Positions 1 through 6,518 of a stretch of 10,301 nucleotides of DNA are shown piece by piece. The translations under genes and the position numbers were made by a program. Every line of letters starts with the position of its first letter. Position 1 is the first letter of the stretch. The notes beneath the pieces were generated by a model that did no database searches, was not told the origin of the DNA, and saw only the letters and a list, made by a program, of their open reading frames with translations. Origin of the DNA: Lachnospiraceae bacterium (lineage in GTDB: Bacteria > Bacillota > Clostridia > Lachnospirales > Lachnospiraceae); contig JAFSWJ010000156.1 in assembly GCA_017444545.1 (NCBI GenBank), positions 1 to 10,301 of the forward strand. The letters are read 5' to 3'.

Positions 1-1719
1 GATATTGATCTTTCCGACATCGTGCAGAGGTGCCGATCTGACCACATCAGACTTGAATTTTTTTGTAACCTTCTGCGGATAGTATCCCTTTTTCTCCAGA
101 CCATCGACTATGACCTTTACATAGGCCGCCGTTTTCTGGATATGTGCCCCCGTATCCGAGTCACGGTTTTCCACCATGTTTGCCATGGTGATGATGAGTC
201 CGTCCTGCATCTTTGCCGTGGTATCCGCAAAATACCGGATGGATCTGACCTGCTCGGCCTGGTTCAGTGCCATATCGCAGATCTCCCTGTACAGCCTCTC
301 TATCTCGTCACCGGTCCTGATATCCAGTTTTCTGATCTTCTTCACATTCTCATCCAGCTTCTTCTGGTCATCTCCCGACTCTGCAAGATCCTCCACGCAA
401 AGCGCCATGCTTCCGACGGGATAGAGAGTGAACATCGCGGTGATCGTCATCTGATAGGAAAGGATCAGTATGAAGAACCCGGCCAAAATCAGCACGGCCC
501 TGAATACAAAATCAGACATCTGCTCTCTCAGATAGTCCAGGGAGACATCCGCACCGACATAGCCCACGGTCTGATCGCGGGAGTTTTTCACCGAATGATA
601 TACGGTCACCACCCATCCGCTCTTGTCCTTTGATTCTATAGGTTCTATCTCGCCTCCCTCAAGGAGTGTCGGCATATAGGGCTCAAAGGCCTTTTCTATC
701 TCTATCACATCTCCGGGCTCATAGGCGGGAACATCCTGTGTATCCAGGTCAAAGGCCACATGACACCCGTCCTCCCTGACCTTTATCACATACAGATACT
801 CCACTCCCGGCGAATTGTCCCTGATCTTTTGCAGCATCTGCCGGGTCTTTTCATAGTCGGGAACCTTCCATCCGCTGCTGATATAGTCATCCATCCTGTT
901 TCCATCCACTACTGTGGCAGCAAAGGCGACGGCGCTTTGGGCATTTTTTGTCTTTTCCTCTTTTTCATCTCCATAATAATAACGGATCACTATAACCCCC
1001 ATTATGGTGACGGAAATGACAAGCACACTCATGAGAGAAATGGAAGACCTTGCGACTATGGAAAACCCCGCCTTCCTGCTCCATTTCCGCAAGTCTCTTT
1101 TTTCATTATCCGAAAGAGGTCTCTGCCTCCAGCCCCTGTCTCTGATCTTTTCCAGAAAGCTTTCGGGCATGACTGAAAAAATGACCGCAGCCAGTGTGAC
1201 GGTCAAACCCTTATCTACGATGTTCAAAAGGATGTTTACCAGAAGAAAGGCCGCAAAGGCACCAAGACCCGTAGCCTGTGAAAAAGAAGCGGACATTTCC
1301 GCCACAGCCTCATTCTGGGGCTGTCCGTAAAGTCCCCACTGTATGAGGGCAGACAAAACTCCGCAGAAAAGTGATGTGATACCTGCAAGGACTGCAACAC
1401 CTGCCGGCTTTTTCACACTGAAGCGCCTGACATACCATGATGCCAAAAGGGCGATCAGCGCATGGACCACCACAAAATACAGCGCATCCTCATTGAAAAA
1501 TACGCAGGCCACGTTCGTCGCGGCCGCGGTGATCACTCCCGGGAAAAAGCCTCCCGCCAATGATACGAGTATGGTTCCCGCAGTATCAAGAAAAAGCGGC
1601 AGGCCCGTCCTGTCCGCCTCAAAGGTCATCAAAACATTTGCTGCTATGCACGCGATCACAAAGAGTATGCTCTGCGGCCTGTTTTTGTATATCCTGCCGG
1701 ATTTTCCATCCTTATGCAT
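1..1719 (-). CDS. Membrane-bound HD-GYP domain signalling protein (3' end outside window)
   Basis: My translation of the minus strand gives 573 open codons running off the left edge without a stop. Residues 17-185 hold about five hydrophobic segments, resembling an integral-membrane sensor or ECF-transporter-S-like module. A further membrane helix lies at about 224-249. Residues 250-403 look extracytoplasmic and Cache-like (PGVEYLYVIKVREDG; VGYVGADVSLDYL). Another helix follows at 404-425, then a charged linker and the start of an HD-GYP domain. Visible HD-GYP hallmarks are ENRDSDTGAHIQKT (517-530) and the metal-binding HD at 566-567 (PLHDVGKI); the GYP part would lie to the left of the window. 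HD-GYP proteins typically hydrolyse cyclic di-GMP, so this is probably an envelope-sensing phosphodiesterase; activity is inferred. The ATG at 1719 is 11 nt after GGAGGAG (1731-1737). An in-frame TTG at 1725 is better spaced (5 nt) and could be the true start. Confidence 0.9.
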   Translation of the reverse strand, partial: MHKDGKSGRIYKNRPQSILFVIACIAANVLMTFEADRTGLPLFLDTAGTILVSLAGGFFPGVITAAATNVACVFFNEDALYFVVVHALIALLASWYVRRFSVKKPAGVAVLAGITSLFCGVLSALIQWGLYGQPQNEAVAEMSASFSQATGLGAFAAFLLVNILLNIVDKGLTVTLAAVIFSVMPESFLEKIRDRGWRQRPLSDNEKRDLRKWSRKAGFSIVARSSISLMSVLVISVTIMGVIVIRYYYGDEKEEKTKNAQSAVAFAATVVDGNRMDDYISSGWKVPDYEKTRQMLQKIRDNSPGVEYLYVIKVREDGCHVAFDLDTQDVPAYEPGDVIEIEKAFEPYMPTLLEGGEIEPIESKDKSGWVVTVYHSVKNSRDQTVGYVGADVSLDYLREQMSDFVFRAVLILAGFFILILSYQMTITAMFTLYPVGSMALCVEDLAESGDDQKKLDENVKKIRKLDIRTGDEIERLYREICDMALNQAEQVRSIRYFADTTAKMQDGLIITMANMVENRDSDTGAHIQKTAAYVKVIVDGLEKKGYYPQKVTKKFKSDVVRSAPLHDVGKINI

Positions 1720-1783
1720 ATTCAAGATCTCTCCTCCGTATACAAAACAGTCCCTTCATCCCGGAACTATCCGCAACAAAGAA

Positions 1784-1812
1784 ATTTTAGCATTTTTTTG
1801 CCGTTTCTACAA
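1784..1812 (-). promoter_or_regulatory. Sigma-A type promoter for the HD-GYP gene
   Basis: Read on the minus strand, TTGTAG (1812-1807) is followed after 17 nt by TAAAAT (1789-1784), preceded by TG-C as an extended -10. Transcription would start near 1777, leaving a leader of about 57 nt before the HD-GYP start. It lies in the 117-bp gap after the C_GCAxxG gene, so the HD-GYP gene is probably transcribed on its own. The call rests on consensus match and position only. Confidence 0.6.
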
Positions 1813-1834
1813 CGATTCATAAATGTTCCGTATG

Positions 1835-1859
1835 TGTCACGGGGTCTGTCCCTGTGACG
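1835..1859. repeat. REP-like palindrome at the gene end
   Basis: GTCAC (1836-1840) pairs with GTGAC (1854-1858) and GGG (1842-1844) with CCC (1850-1852), around a 5-nt loop, with a G-T position between the two blocks. The arms read GTCACGGGG and CCCTGTGAC. Such GGGAC/GTGTCAC palindromes resemble dispersed REP-type elements of Firmicutes; that is recalled resemblance, not tested. No T-run follows on the minus strand, so it is not a standard intrinsic terminator. It contains the last codons and the stop of the C_GCAxxG gene. Confidence 0.45.
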
Positions 1860-2259
1860 CACTGTCGTATTCTGCTATCACGGACTCCAGGATATCGCAG
1901 GCTGCTTCCACCGTGTTTTTGCATCTGACTTCAGGATCAAAGGACTGGGGCTTGATCTCTTTGCAGAGGACAGAGCCGTATTTTTTGTTAAACTCCTGCA
2001 TGAGCCTTATGGTGACCGGCTTGATGTCGCTGCTCTCATGCGCCTTCTTTTCGACATATTTCATGGAAAGGACTGCCGCCGCCGCGATCACGGCCCCGCA
2101 GGTATTTCCCGTCTGTATCCCCGCGCCGAACACGCCGTAGGAGATCATATCCCTGTCGTGCAGGCCCAGGTCGTAATAATCATTTGCGGCCCTGATGAGC
2201 GTTTCCGCGCAGTTATAGTTTCCCTCAAAATAATACTTTCCTATATTATCCTTTAACAT
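1837..2259 (-). CDS. C_GCAxxG_C_C family protein (putative redox-active cysteine protein)
   Basis: This is a 140-residue cytoplasmic protein with the family's cysteine pattern: NCAE with Cys17, a glycine-rich FGAGIQTGNTCGA with Cys54, then Cys99, Cys113 and Cys121. The family (TIGR01909 type) is small, widespread in anaerobes, and thought to bind a metal or work in redox chemistry; no reaction is established. The ATG at 2259 is chosen because AGGAG (2268-2272) sits 8 nt upstream. The frame stays open further up to 2430, but that part is the GC-rich repeat element and reads as low-quality peptide. The last residues (SQGQTP) come from a REP-like palindrome, so the C-terminus may be a recent replacement. 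A possible extended -10 (TGCAATAAT, 2292-2284) lies just upstream with no clear -35. It is transcribed toward the HD-GYP gene, which has its own promoter. Confidence 0.88.
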   Translation of the reverse strand: MLKDNIGKYYFEGNYNCAETLIRAANDYYDLGLHDRDMISYGVFGAGIQTGNTCGAVIAAAAVLSMKYVEKKAHESSDIKPVTIRLMQEFNKKYGSVLCKEIKPQSFDPEVRCKNTVEAACDILESVIAEYDSASQGQTP

Positions 2260-2291
2260 CCTTCTTTCTCCTGTGATCTGATTATTATTGC

Positions 2292-2430
2292 ATGGTCCCC
2301 GCTCCCGCAGGGCGCATACCGTCCAGTGGACGGTAGTTTTGCGCCGACCGAAGCGGAGCGTAGACGGCCCCGTGCCGAGCACCCACCGGAGCGCAAGGCA
2401 TGGGAGGTGGCCTGCGGGAGCGGGGTGCAT
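2292..2430. repeat. GC-rich folded intergenic element with terminal inverted repeats
   Basis: A 139-bp GC-rich block sits in AT-rich intergenic DNA between two divergent genes. Its ends are perfect 15-bp inverted repeats, CCCCGCTCCCGCAGG (2297-2311) and its complement (2411-2425); extending the arms outward to 20 bp gives 18 matches. Inside are three smaller hairpins: 2311-2345 (8-bp TACCGTCC/GGACGGTA stem with AGT loop, then 6-bp GGCGCA/TGCGCC across a 4-nt bulge), 2372-2382 (GTGC/GCAC), and 2383-2410 (CCACC/GGTGG). TGCAT occurs as a direct repeat at both borders (2289-2293, 2426-2430), which could be a target-site duplication or part of the arms. No convincing protein is encoded. It is best described as a small non-autonomous mobile repeat (MITE-like) or a structured RNA element; which of these is unresolved. 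Confidence 0.65.
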
Positions 2431-2475
2431 ACATATTCTTCCAACTAAAAATTATACCATATATATCCCCTCATA

Positions 2476-2484
2476 TGATATAAT
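2476..2484 (+). promoter_or_regulatory. Extended -10 promoter of the D-lactate dehydrogenase gene
   Basis: TG-A-TATAAT (2476-2484) is a perfect -10 with the TG extension, 36 nt upstream of the ATG. The region 17 nt upstream has no good -35 hexamer, which an extended -10 can tolerate. The RBS AAAGGAG (2507-2513) lies 6 nt before the start codon. The element is just downstream of the GC-rich repeat. Confidence 0.6.
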
Positions 2485-2519
2485 CGTGTCTGTACCAATC
2501 TGACACAAAGGAGACCACC

Positions 2520-3509
2520 ATGCGATTATTTTTTTATGCCCTCAGAGACCACGACGAAATACACTATCTCGAAGAATGCGCCGAAAAATACGATTTTGAA
2601 TACGGACTTACATCGGAATACCCAAGCCCGGATAATCTCGATCTTGCGAAGGGTTATGAGGCGGTATCGATCATCACAAATCCCCTGGGTCCGGAAATGC
2701 TTGACCGAATGAAGGAGCTCGGCGTGAAATACATCACCACCAGGAGTATAGGCTACGAACACATAGATGTTGTTCATGCCTACAGCATCGGTCTGAAGGT
2801 TGCTCATGTGACCTACGCACCGGAATCAGTGGCAGACTATACCATCATGATGATGCTCATAGCCTGCAGAAAGATGCCTTACATCATGCAGGGTGCCACA
2901 GTACAGAATTTTTCGCTCAAGGGAAAGATAGGCCGCGAGATATCAGCCTCCACCATCGGAGTACTTGGAACGGGAAACATCGGAGCGACGGTGGTGAAGC
3001 ACCTGTCCGGTTTCGGATGCAGGATACTCATGAATGATGTTTACGAAAAAGATGAACTGCGCGTTTACGGAAACTATGTCGACAAAGAAACCATTTATAA
3101 ACAGTCCGACATCATCACCCTCCATGTTCCCGCTTACGCTGACAATTATCATATGGTTGACTCAAAGGCCATCGACACCATGAAGGACGGAGTGATCATT
3201 GTAAACTGCGCAAGAGGATCTCTTATCGATACATCCGCACTGATCAGCGCTCTTTGCTCGGGAAAGGTTGGCTTTGCTGCTCTTGACACCATTGAGAATG
3301 AGGCAGGTCTTTATTATCTGGACAGGTCCGGCGACATCCTGGATAACCCGGACCGCGCCGTGCTCCTGTCCATGCCAAATGTATATCTGACACCGCACAT
3401 GGCATTCTATACCGAAAGGACCGTTTCCGATATGATAAACAACGCCTGCATCGGTCTTTTGAATTTTGAAAAGGGAATAGAAAATCCCTTTGAAGTAAAA
3501 CGAAACTGA
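2520..3509 (+). CDS. D-lactate dehydrogenase family D-2-hydroxyacid dehydrogenase
   Basis: The 329-residue protein has the normal length for NAD-dependent D-lactate dehydrogenases, which reduce pyruvate to D-lactate in the cytoplasm and regenerate NAD+. The Rossmann motif GTGNIG is at 150-155, with Asp173 (LMNDVYE) at the end of the next strand, as in NAD-preferring enzymes. The catalytic set is present at family spacing: Arg232 (NCARG), Glu261 (ENEAG) and His293 (TPHMAFYTE). TPHxAFYTE is typical of the D-LDH/VanH/hydroxyisocaproate dehydrogenase branch. Pyruvate is the likeliest substrate, but a longer 2-oxoacid cannot be excluded. The gene has its own extended -10 promoter, a well-placed RBS and a downstream hairpin terminator, so it is probably monocistronic. 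No D-Ala-D-Lac ligase is nearby, which argues against a VanH resistance role. Confidence 0.92.
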   Translation: MRLFFYALRDHDEIHYLEECAEKYDFEYGLTSEYPSPDNLDLAKGYEAVSIITNPLGPEMLDRMKELGVKYITTRSIGYEHIDVVHAYSIGLKVAHVTYAPESVADYTIMMMLIACRKMPYIMQGATVQNFSLKGKIGREISASTIGVLGTGNIGATVVKHLSGFGCRILMNDVYEKDELRVYGNYVDKETIYKQSDIITLHVPAYADNYHMVDSKAIDTMKDGVIIVNCARGSLIDTSALISALCSGKVGFAALDTIENEAGLYYLDRSGDILDNPDRAVLLSMPNVYLTPHMAFYTERTVSDMINNACIGLLNFEKGIENPFEVKRN

Positions 3510-3514
3510 AGTGA

Positions 3515-4726
3515 TCAGAACTTTATGATATCTGTTTTTTCGGACAGGCGGACTTTGGCCTGTCCGTTTTGCGTTTTGACGATATAGTCTCCCTTAAAGG
3601 CATCCACCTCGGCATATCCGTTTTCATCCGTCACAAGTTCCGTGTCAGTCCACCATTCTTCTTTGATAAGCTTTTTCAAAACATCATAGGCAGGCTTTTT
3701 CGAGTTGTCTTTTCTGACAAAACCGGAGGGCGCGCCAAGCCATGCCCCGTCCTTGTAATCCCAGGTCGTTATCGCCTCGACAAGAGGATGTGAAAAAAGT
3801 ATCCTGTACATTTCCTCAACCTCCCGTGCCTGTCTTTCTTCTCCTTCCTTTGTTGTCGGCCATTCATCCACCTGCCAGTCATTCAGATCGACTATGTATT
3901 CCGGCATCAGATCTCCGGAGATGAGAGTGTTTTCCGTGAAGTGGATCGGCAGTCCGAAATGTTCAAATCTTGTCAGCACTTCATCGATCTTTTCCGCGCC
4001 CCAGTATCCCTGATGCTGATGTGACTGTATACCGATCGCACTTATGGGTATGCCTGCATTCAGACAGCCGTCGATCAGTATCTCATAATCGATTCCCGTA
4101 TTGAAGTCATTGATGAGAAGTGTTGCATCAGGATTAATTTCATGCGCTTTTTCAAAAACTTTTTTTACAAGTCCTATCCTGCCATGTTCTTTACACAGAC
4201 GGGTGACCGCATTGTCATATTTATCAAATACGGGCATGATGACAACCTCGTTTATCACATCCCACATGTCGATGATGCCCGCGAAATCTTTTTCTTCTCT
4301 TTCGATCCTTGCAAGCTGTTTTTCAAGTATTGTTTTATTATCATATTTCAAAAGCCAGTCTGCACAAACCGTATGCCAGCACAGAGGATGTCCCTTTAAT
4401 GTGACTCCTTTTTCTTTTAGGTATAATGCTGTCTTCATGAGCGATTCTTTATTTGTTCTTCCTTCTTCTCTTTCATAATTTCCCCAGTAAAAAGGAAGGG
4501 TCGCATAGTTAAAAATATCAAGCCAGCTTTCCGCTGCTTCTTTGTTTTCATTTTTTCCCTCGGAAATATAAAGAATGAAAACAAAACCGCCGCATCCGAA
4601 AAGAAAACTGTGAGCTGTCTGAGTCAGTGAAATCCCTGTGTTTGCAAGGATCGTACCATCTGTTTTTTCAAATCTTATCTTCTTTTTTATCTTTCTGTGT
4701 GACAGATCTTTTTTGTATCCCGCCAT
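3515..4726 (-). CDS. GH10 family endo-1,4-beta-xylanase, no signal peptide
   Basis: This 403-residue glycoside hydrolase family 10 protein should cleave beta-1,4-xylosyl bonds in xylan or xylo-oligosaccharides by a retaining mechanism. Visible GH10 motifs are GHPLCWH (112-118), WDVINE (155-160) with acid/base Glu160, GIQSHQHQG (232-240), and HFTEN (262-266) with nucleophile Glu265; the 105-residue spacing fits the family. TTWDYKDGAW (320-329) matches the late substrate-site region. The N-terminus (MAGYKKDLSHRKIKKK) is charged with no hydrophobic core, so the enzyme is predicted cytoplasmic, acting on imported oligosaccharides. Flanking the barrel are an N-terminal segment (about 1-45) and a C-terminal, possibly beta-rich tail (about 361-403). 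The start is supported by GGAG (4732-4735) 5 nt upstream. No transporter or other glycosidase is adjacent. It converges on the dehydrogenase gene with a 5-bp gap. Confidence 0.9.
   Translation of the reverse strand: MAGYKKDLSHRKIKKKIRFEKTDGTILANTGISLTQTAHSFLFGCGGFVFILYISEGKNENKEAAESWLDIFNYATLPFYWGNYEREEGRTNKESLMKTALYLKEKGVTLKGHPLCWHTVCADWLLKYDNKTILEKQLARIEREEKDFAGIIDMWDVINEVVIMPVFDKYDNAVTRLCKEHGRIGLVKKVFEKAHEINPDATLLINDFNTGIDYEILIDGCLNAGIPISAIGIQSHQHQGYWGAEKIDEVLTRFEHFGLPIHFTENTLISGDLMPEYIVDLNDWQVDEWPTTKEGEERQAREVEEMYRILFSHPLVEAITTWDYKDGAWLGAPSGFVRKDNSKKPAYDVLKKLIKEEWWTDTELVTDENGYAEVDAFKGDYIVKTQNGQAKVRLSEKTDIIKF
3541..3570 (+). terminator. Intrinsic terminator of the dehydrogenase gene, inside the xylanase coding end
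   Basis: The perfect 9-bp stem CGGACAGGC (3541-3549) / GCCTGTCCG (3558-3566) has an 8-nt loop and is followed by TTTTGCGTTTT on the plus strand. On the minus strand the stem is followed by A-runs, so it would act only on plus-strand transcription. It lies 32 nt after the dehydrogenase stop and falls within the last codons of the convergent GH10 gene. Confidence 0.65.
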
Positions 4727-4776
4727 TTTTTCTCCGTTCTTTTTTGATTTATGTTCATTTTCCTTTGACCTTTTTA

Positions 4777-4805
4777 ACTCTATGCCCTATAATCAGTTTT
4801 GACAA
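4777..4805 (-). promoter_or_regulatory. Candidate promoter of the GH10 gene
   Basis: On the minus strand TTGTCA (4805-4800) is followed after 17 nt by TAGAGT (4782-4777), a 5/6 and 4/6 consensus match. Transcription would start about 45 nt before the GH10 start codon. Its -35 overlaps the -35 of the divergent histone-like gene. Confidence 0.4.
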
Positions 4806-4826
4806 GTGAAAATTATTTTTCATAAT
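4799..4826 (+). promoter_or_regulatory. Strong sigma-A promoter of the histone-like gene
   Basis: A consensus -35 TTGACA (4799-4804) and CATAAT (4821-4826) are separated by 16 nt. Transcription would begin about 30 nt before the ATG. With the AGGAGGAG ribosome site (4849-4856, 6 nt before the ATG) and a strong terminator downstream, this looks like a highly expressed single-gene unit. Confidence 0.7.
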
Positions 4827-4862
4827 GTTAATCTGATCGAACATTTTTAGGAGGAGAGAAAA

Positions 4863-5165
4863 ATGGCAGCAAAGAAAACTGCAACAGCAAAACCCGCTGC
4901 AGCAAAAACAGCAGCAAAGCCCGCAGCAAAACCCGCAGCAGCAAAGGCAGCAGCAAAGAAGGCCCCTGCAAAAAAGGCTCCTGCAAAGAAGATCGTAAAG
5001 GCCGCAGCAAAAAAGACTACAGCAGCAAAGAAGGCAGCTCCTGCAAAGCTTACTCCTGCAGCACAGGAAAAGCTCAAGGCAGAAAACGCAGCATTGAAGC
5101 TTCGCATCAAGGCTCTGGAAAAGGTTTTGAAGGATACTGTAAAGAACATCAACAAGGCTCTTTGA
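4863..5165 (+). CDS. Histone H1-like Lys/Ala/Pro-rich DNA-binding protein
   Basis: This 100-residue, very basic protein has two parts. Residues 1-62 are almost only Ala, Lys, Pro and Thr, built from degenerate AAKK/PAKK/AKPA repeats including KKAPAKKAPAKK, as in the C-terminal tail of histone H1 and bacterial H1-like proteins. Residues 63-100 (from LTPAAQEKLKAENAAL) read as an amphipathic helix with heptad-like leucines, a probable short coiled coil for dimerisation. The likely role is nucleoid or nucleic-acid binding in the cytoplasm; an RNA or ribosome-related role is possible. The codons (GCA, AAG, AAA) create GCAGCAAAG-type DNA repeats, so the gene could be prone to length variation. Promoter, RBS and terminator flank it closely, indicating a monocistronic and probably strongly expressed gene. 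A long reverse-strand open frame across it is a by-product of the repetitive codons. Confidence 0.85.
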   Translation: MAAKKTATAKPAAAKTAAKPAAKPAAAKAAAKKAPAKKAPAKKIVKAAAKKTTAAKKAAPAKLTPAAQEKLKAENAALKLRIKALEKVLKDTVKNINKAL

Positions 5166-5177
5166 TCACTGTACAGC

Positions 5178-5217
5178 AAAGATCCGCCGATCGAAAAATG
5201 ATCAGCGGATCTTTTTT
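5178..5217 (+). terminator. Intrinsic terminator of the histone-like gene
   Basis: AAAGATCCGC (5178-5187) pairs with GCGGATCTTT (5205-5214). After one mismatch, GATC (5189-5192) pairs with GATC (5200-5203) around the loop GAAAAAT. The T-run continues to 5217. It starts 12 nt after the stop codon and is the clearest terminator in the window. The upstream A's could also let it work in reverse to a lesser degree. Confidence 0.9.
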
Positions 5218-5243
5218 GTTTTCTGTTTTTTTCATATAAAATT

Positions 5244-5269
5244 ATGTTAAAATATTGTACAGTTAACAT
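5244..5269. promoter_or_regulatory. Inverted repeat upstream of the BMP lipoprotein gene (possible operator)
   Basis: ATGTTAA (5244-5250) and TTAACAT (5263-5269) form a perfect 7-bp inverted repeat with a 12-bp spacer, ending 15 bp before the GGAG ribosome site. The region also carries a TATAAA/TAAAAT-like -10 (5235-5242) without a well-spaced -35. An operator or leader hairpin is possible, but AT-rich DNA produces such repeats by chance. Confidence 0.3.
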
Positions 5270-5294
5270 CAATTTTTATACACGGAGAAAATAG

Positions 5295-6515
5295 ATGAAG
5301 AAGATCATTCCCGCTTTTATTATGCTGAGTCTGTGTATCCTGCTTGTATCCTGCACCAGCGCCGGAAGTACATACTCAAAAAAATCCAAAAAGGATGCTG
5401 ATGAAAAAGAAAGTGAAGCTGCTCCTGCAGAAAGCGAAAAAGCGATAGAGGACACCATGCAAAAGATCACTGCCGATGTGACGGCGGATGATCTTGCCAT
5501 AGATCCCGAAGAGAGCGATAACACAAATCATGATCCGGATCATGAAGAGATCGCCGGCTCCTCCTACAGGATCGCCATGGTGACTGACAGTGCGGGCATC
5601 AATGACCACTCTTTCAATCAGGGTGCCTGGGAAGGACTGACAAAGCTCAATGAAGACACGGGTGCGACCGTGAAATACATGGGCACAAAAACCGAAGCAG
5701 ATTACATCATGAACATTGAGTCTCTCATCAAGGAAGACTATACCTTCATCTGGGGCATCGGTTACGAAAGTGCGGACTCGATCATGACGGAAGCAAAAAA
5801 ACATCCCGAAACAAAATTTGCGATCATCGATCAGGCCCTTGCCGATCCCGTGGAAAATGTTACCGGCGTAACCTTCCGGGCAGAGGAGCCCTCATTCATG
5901 GCAGGCTACATCGCATGCGCCGTAACCCAGAGCGGACAGGTCGGTTTTGTCGGAGGCGTTCCCGGCGATACCATCGATGCTTTCCAATATGGTTATGAAG
6001 CCGGTGTTGCCTACGCAAACAAGGAACTGGGAAAAGATGTTACGGTCGATGCAAAATATACCGGATCATTTACCGAAACCGGCAAGGCTTATGAGATCGC
6101 AAAAAATATGTATTCGGAAGGAACCGTTGTGATCTATCACGCAGCCGGAGCTGCCGGTATGGGCGTTATCGAAGCGGCAAAGGAAGGCGGCGACGGATGC
6201 TTTGTGATCGGTGTCGACAGGGACCAGGCCTATCTGGCTCCCGACAATGTCCTGACCTCCGTGATCAAAAACATCTCTCTTGCCATTGAAAATGTATCGG
6301 TACAGTACATGCTGAATGATAATATAAACGGCATCAATCTTGATTTCGGTCTTTCCGAACATGCAGTGGGTATCAGTACCATTCATGATAATTATCCCGA
6401 AAATGTTTATGAAAGAGTTCTCGAGATCGGAAAGGATATAGCATCCGGCATCATCACTGTTCCAAAGGATGATGCAGGCTACAGCGAATTTGTTTCATCA
6501 CTTGGGGAGGGATAA
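5295..6515 (+). CDS. BMP/PnrA family substrate-binding lipoprotein (probable nucleoside uptake)
   Basis: The 406-residue lipoprotein has a signal peptide ending in the lipobox LVSC, with Cys20 the lipidated residue. An acidic, low-complexity linker of about 70 residues (21-90) tethers the binding domain. The Bmp domain (PF02608 type) spans about 91-406, with YRIAMVTDSAGINDHSFNQG (91-110), a glycine-rich GFVGGVPGD, and VIGVDRDQAYLAPDNVLTSV matching the conserved ligand-site region. Characterised members (TmpC, PnrA, BmpA) bind purine nucleosides for ABC importers, so that is the likely ligand class. No ATPase or permease gene follows; they must lie elsewhere or the protein is an orphan receptor. 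GGAG (5284-5287) is 7 nt before the ATG. The stop is 3 bp from trxB, indicating co-transcription. Confidence 0.92.
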   Translation: MKKIIPAFIMLSLCILLVSCTSAGSTYSKKSKKDADEKESEAAPAESEKAIEDTMQKITADVTADDLAIDPEESDNTNHDPDHEEIAGSSYRIAMVTDSAGINDHSFNQGAWEGLTKLNEDTGATVKYMGTKTEADYIMNIESLIKEDYTFIWGIGYESADSIMTEAKKHPETKFAIIDQALADPVENVTGVTFRAEEPSFMAGYIACAVTQSGQVGFVGGVPGDTIDAFQYGYEAGVAYANKELGKDVTVDAKYTGSFTETGKAYEIAKNMYSEGTVVIYHAAGAAGMGVIEAAKEGGDGCFVIGVDRDQAYLAPDNVLTSVIKNISLAIENVSVQYMLNDNINGINLDFGLSEHAVGISTIHDNYPENVYERVLEIGKDIASGIITVPKDDAGYSEFVSSLGEG

Positions 6516-6518
6516 ATT

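Noticed and set aside
22..633. Long plus-strand open frame opposite the HD-GYP gene
   Set aside because: The minus strand carries recognisable domains here and the plus-strand peptide shows none.
2260..2430. 57-residue upstream extension of the C_GCAxxG protein, open in frame
   Set aside because: It runs through the GC-rich repeat, lacks family similarity, and the AGGAG at 2268-2272 supports the start at 2259.
3469..3491. Minus-strand hairpin AAAGGGA/TCCCTTT as terminator for the GH10 gene
   Set aside because: The stem is only 7 bp and AT-rich, and the T-run is four bases, so the evidence is weak.
2520..3509. VanH-type vancomycin resistance dehydrogenase
   Set aside because: The sequence branch is compatible, but no VanA-type ligase, VanX or regulator is nearby; ordinary fermentative D-LDH is simpler.
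4847..5272. Minus-strand frame of about 141 residues with a hydrophobic Ala/Phe-rich peptide
   Set aside because: It is the reverse reading of the GCA/AAG repeats of the histone-like gene and has no ribosome site or plausible family.
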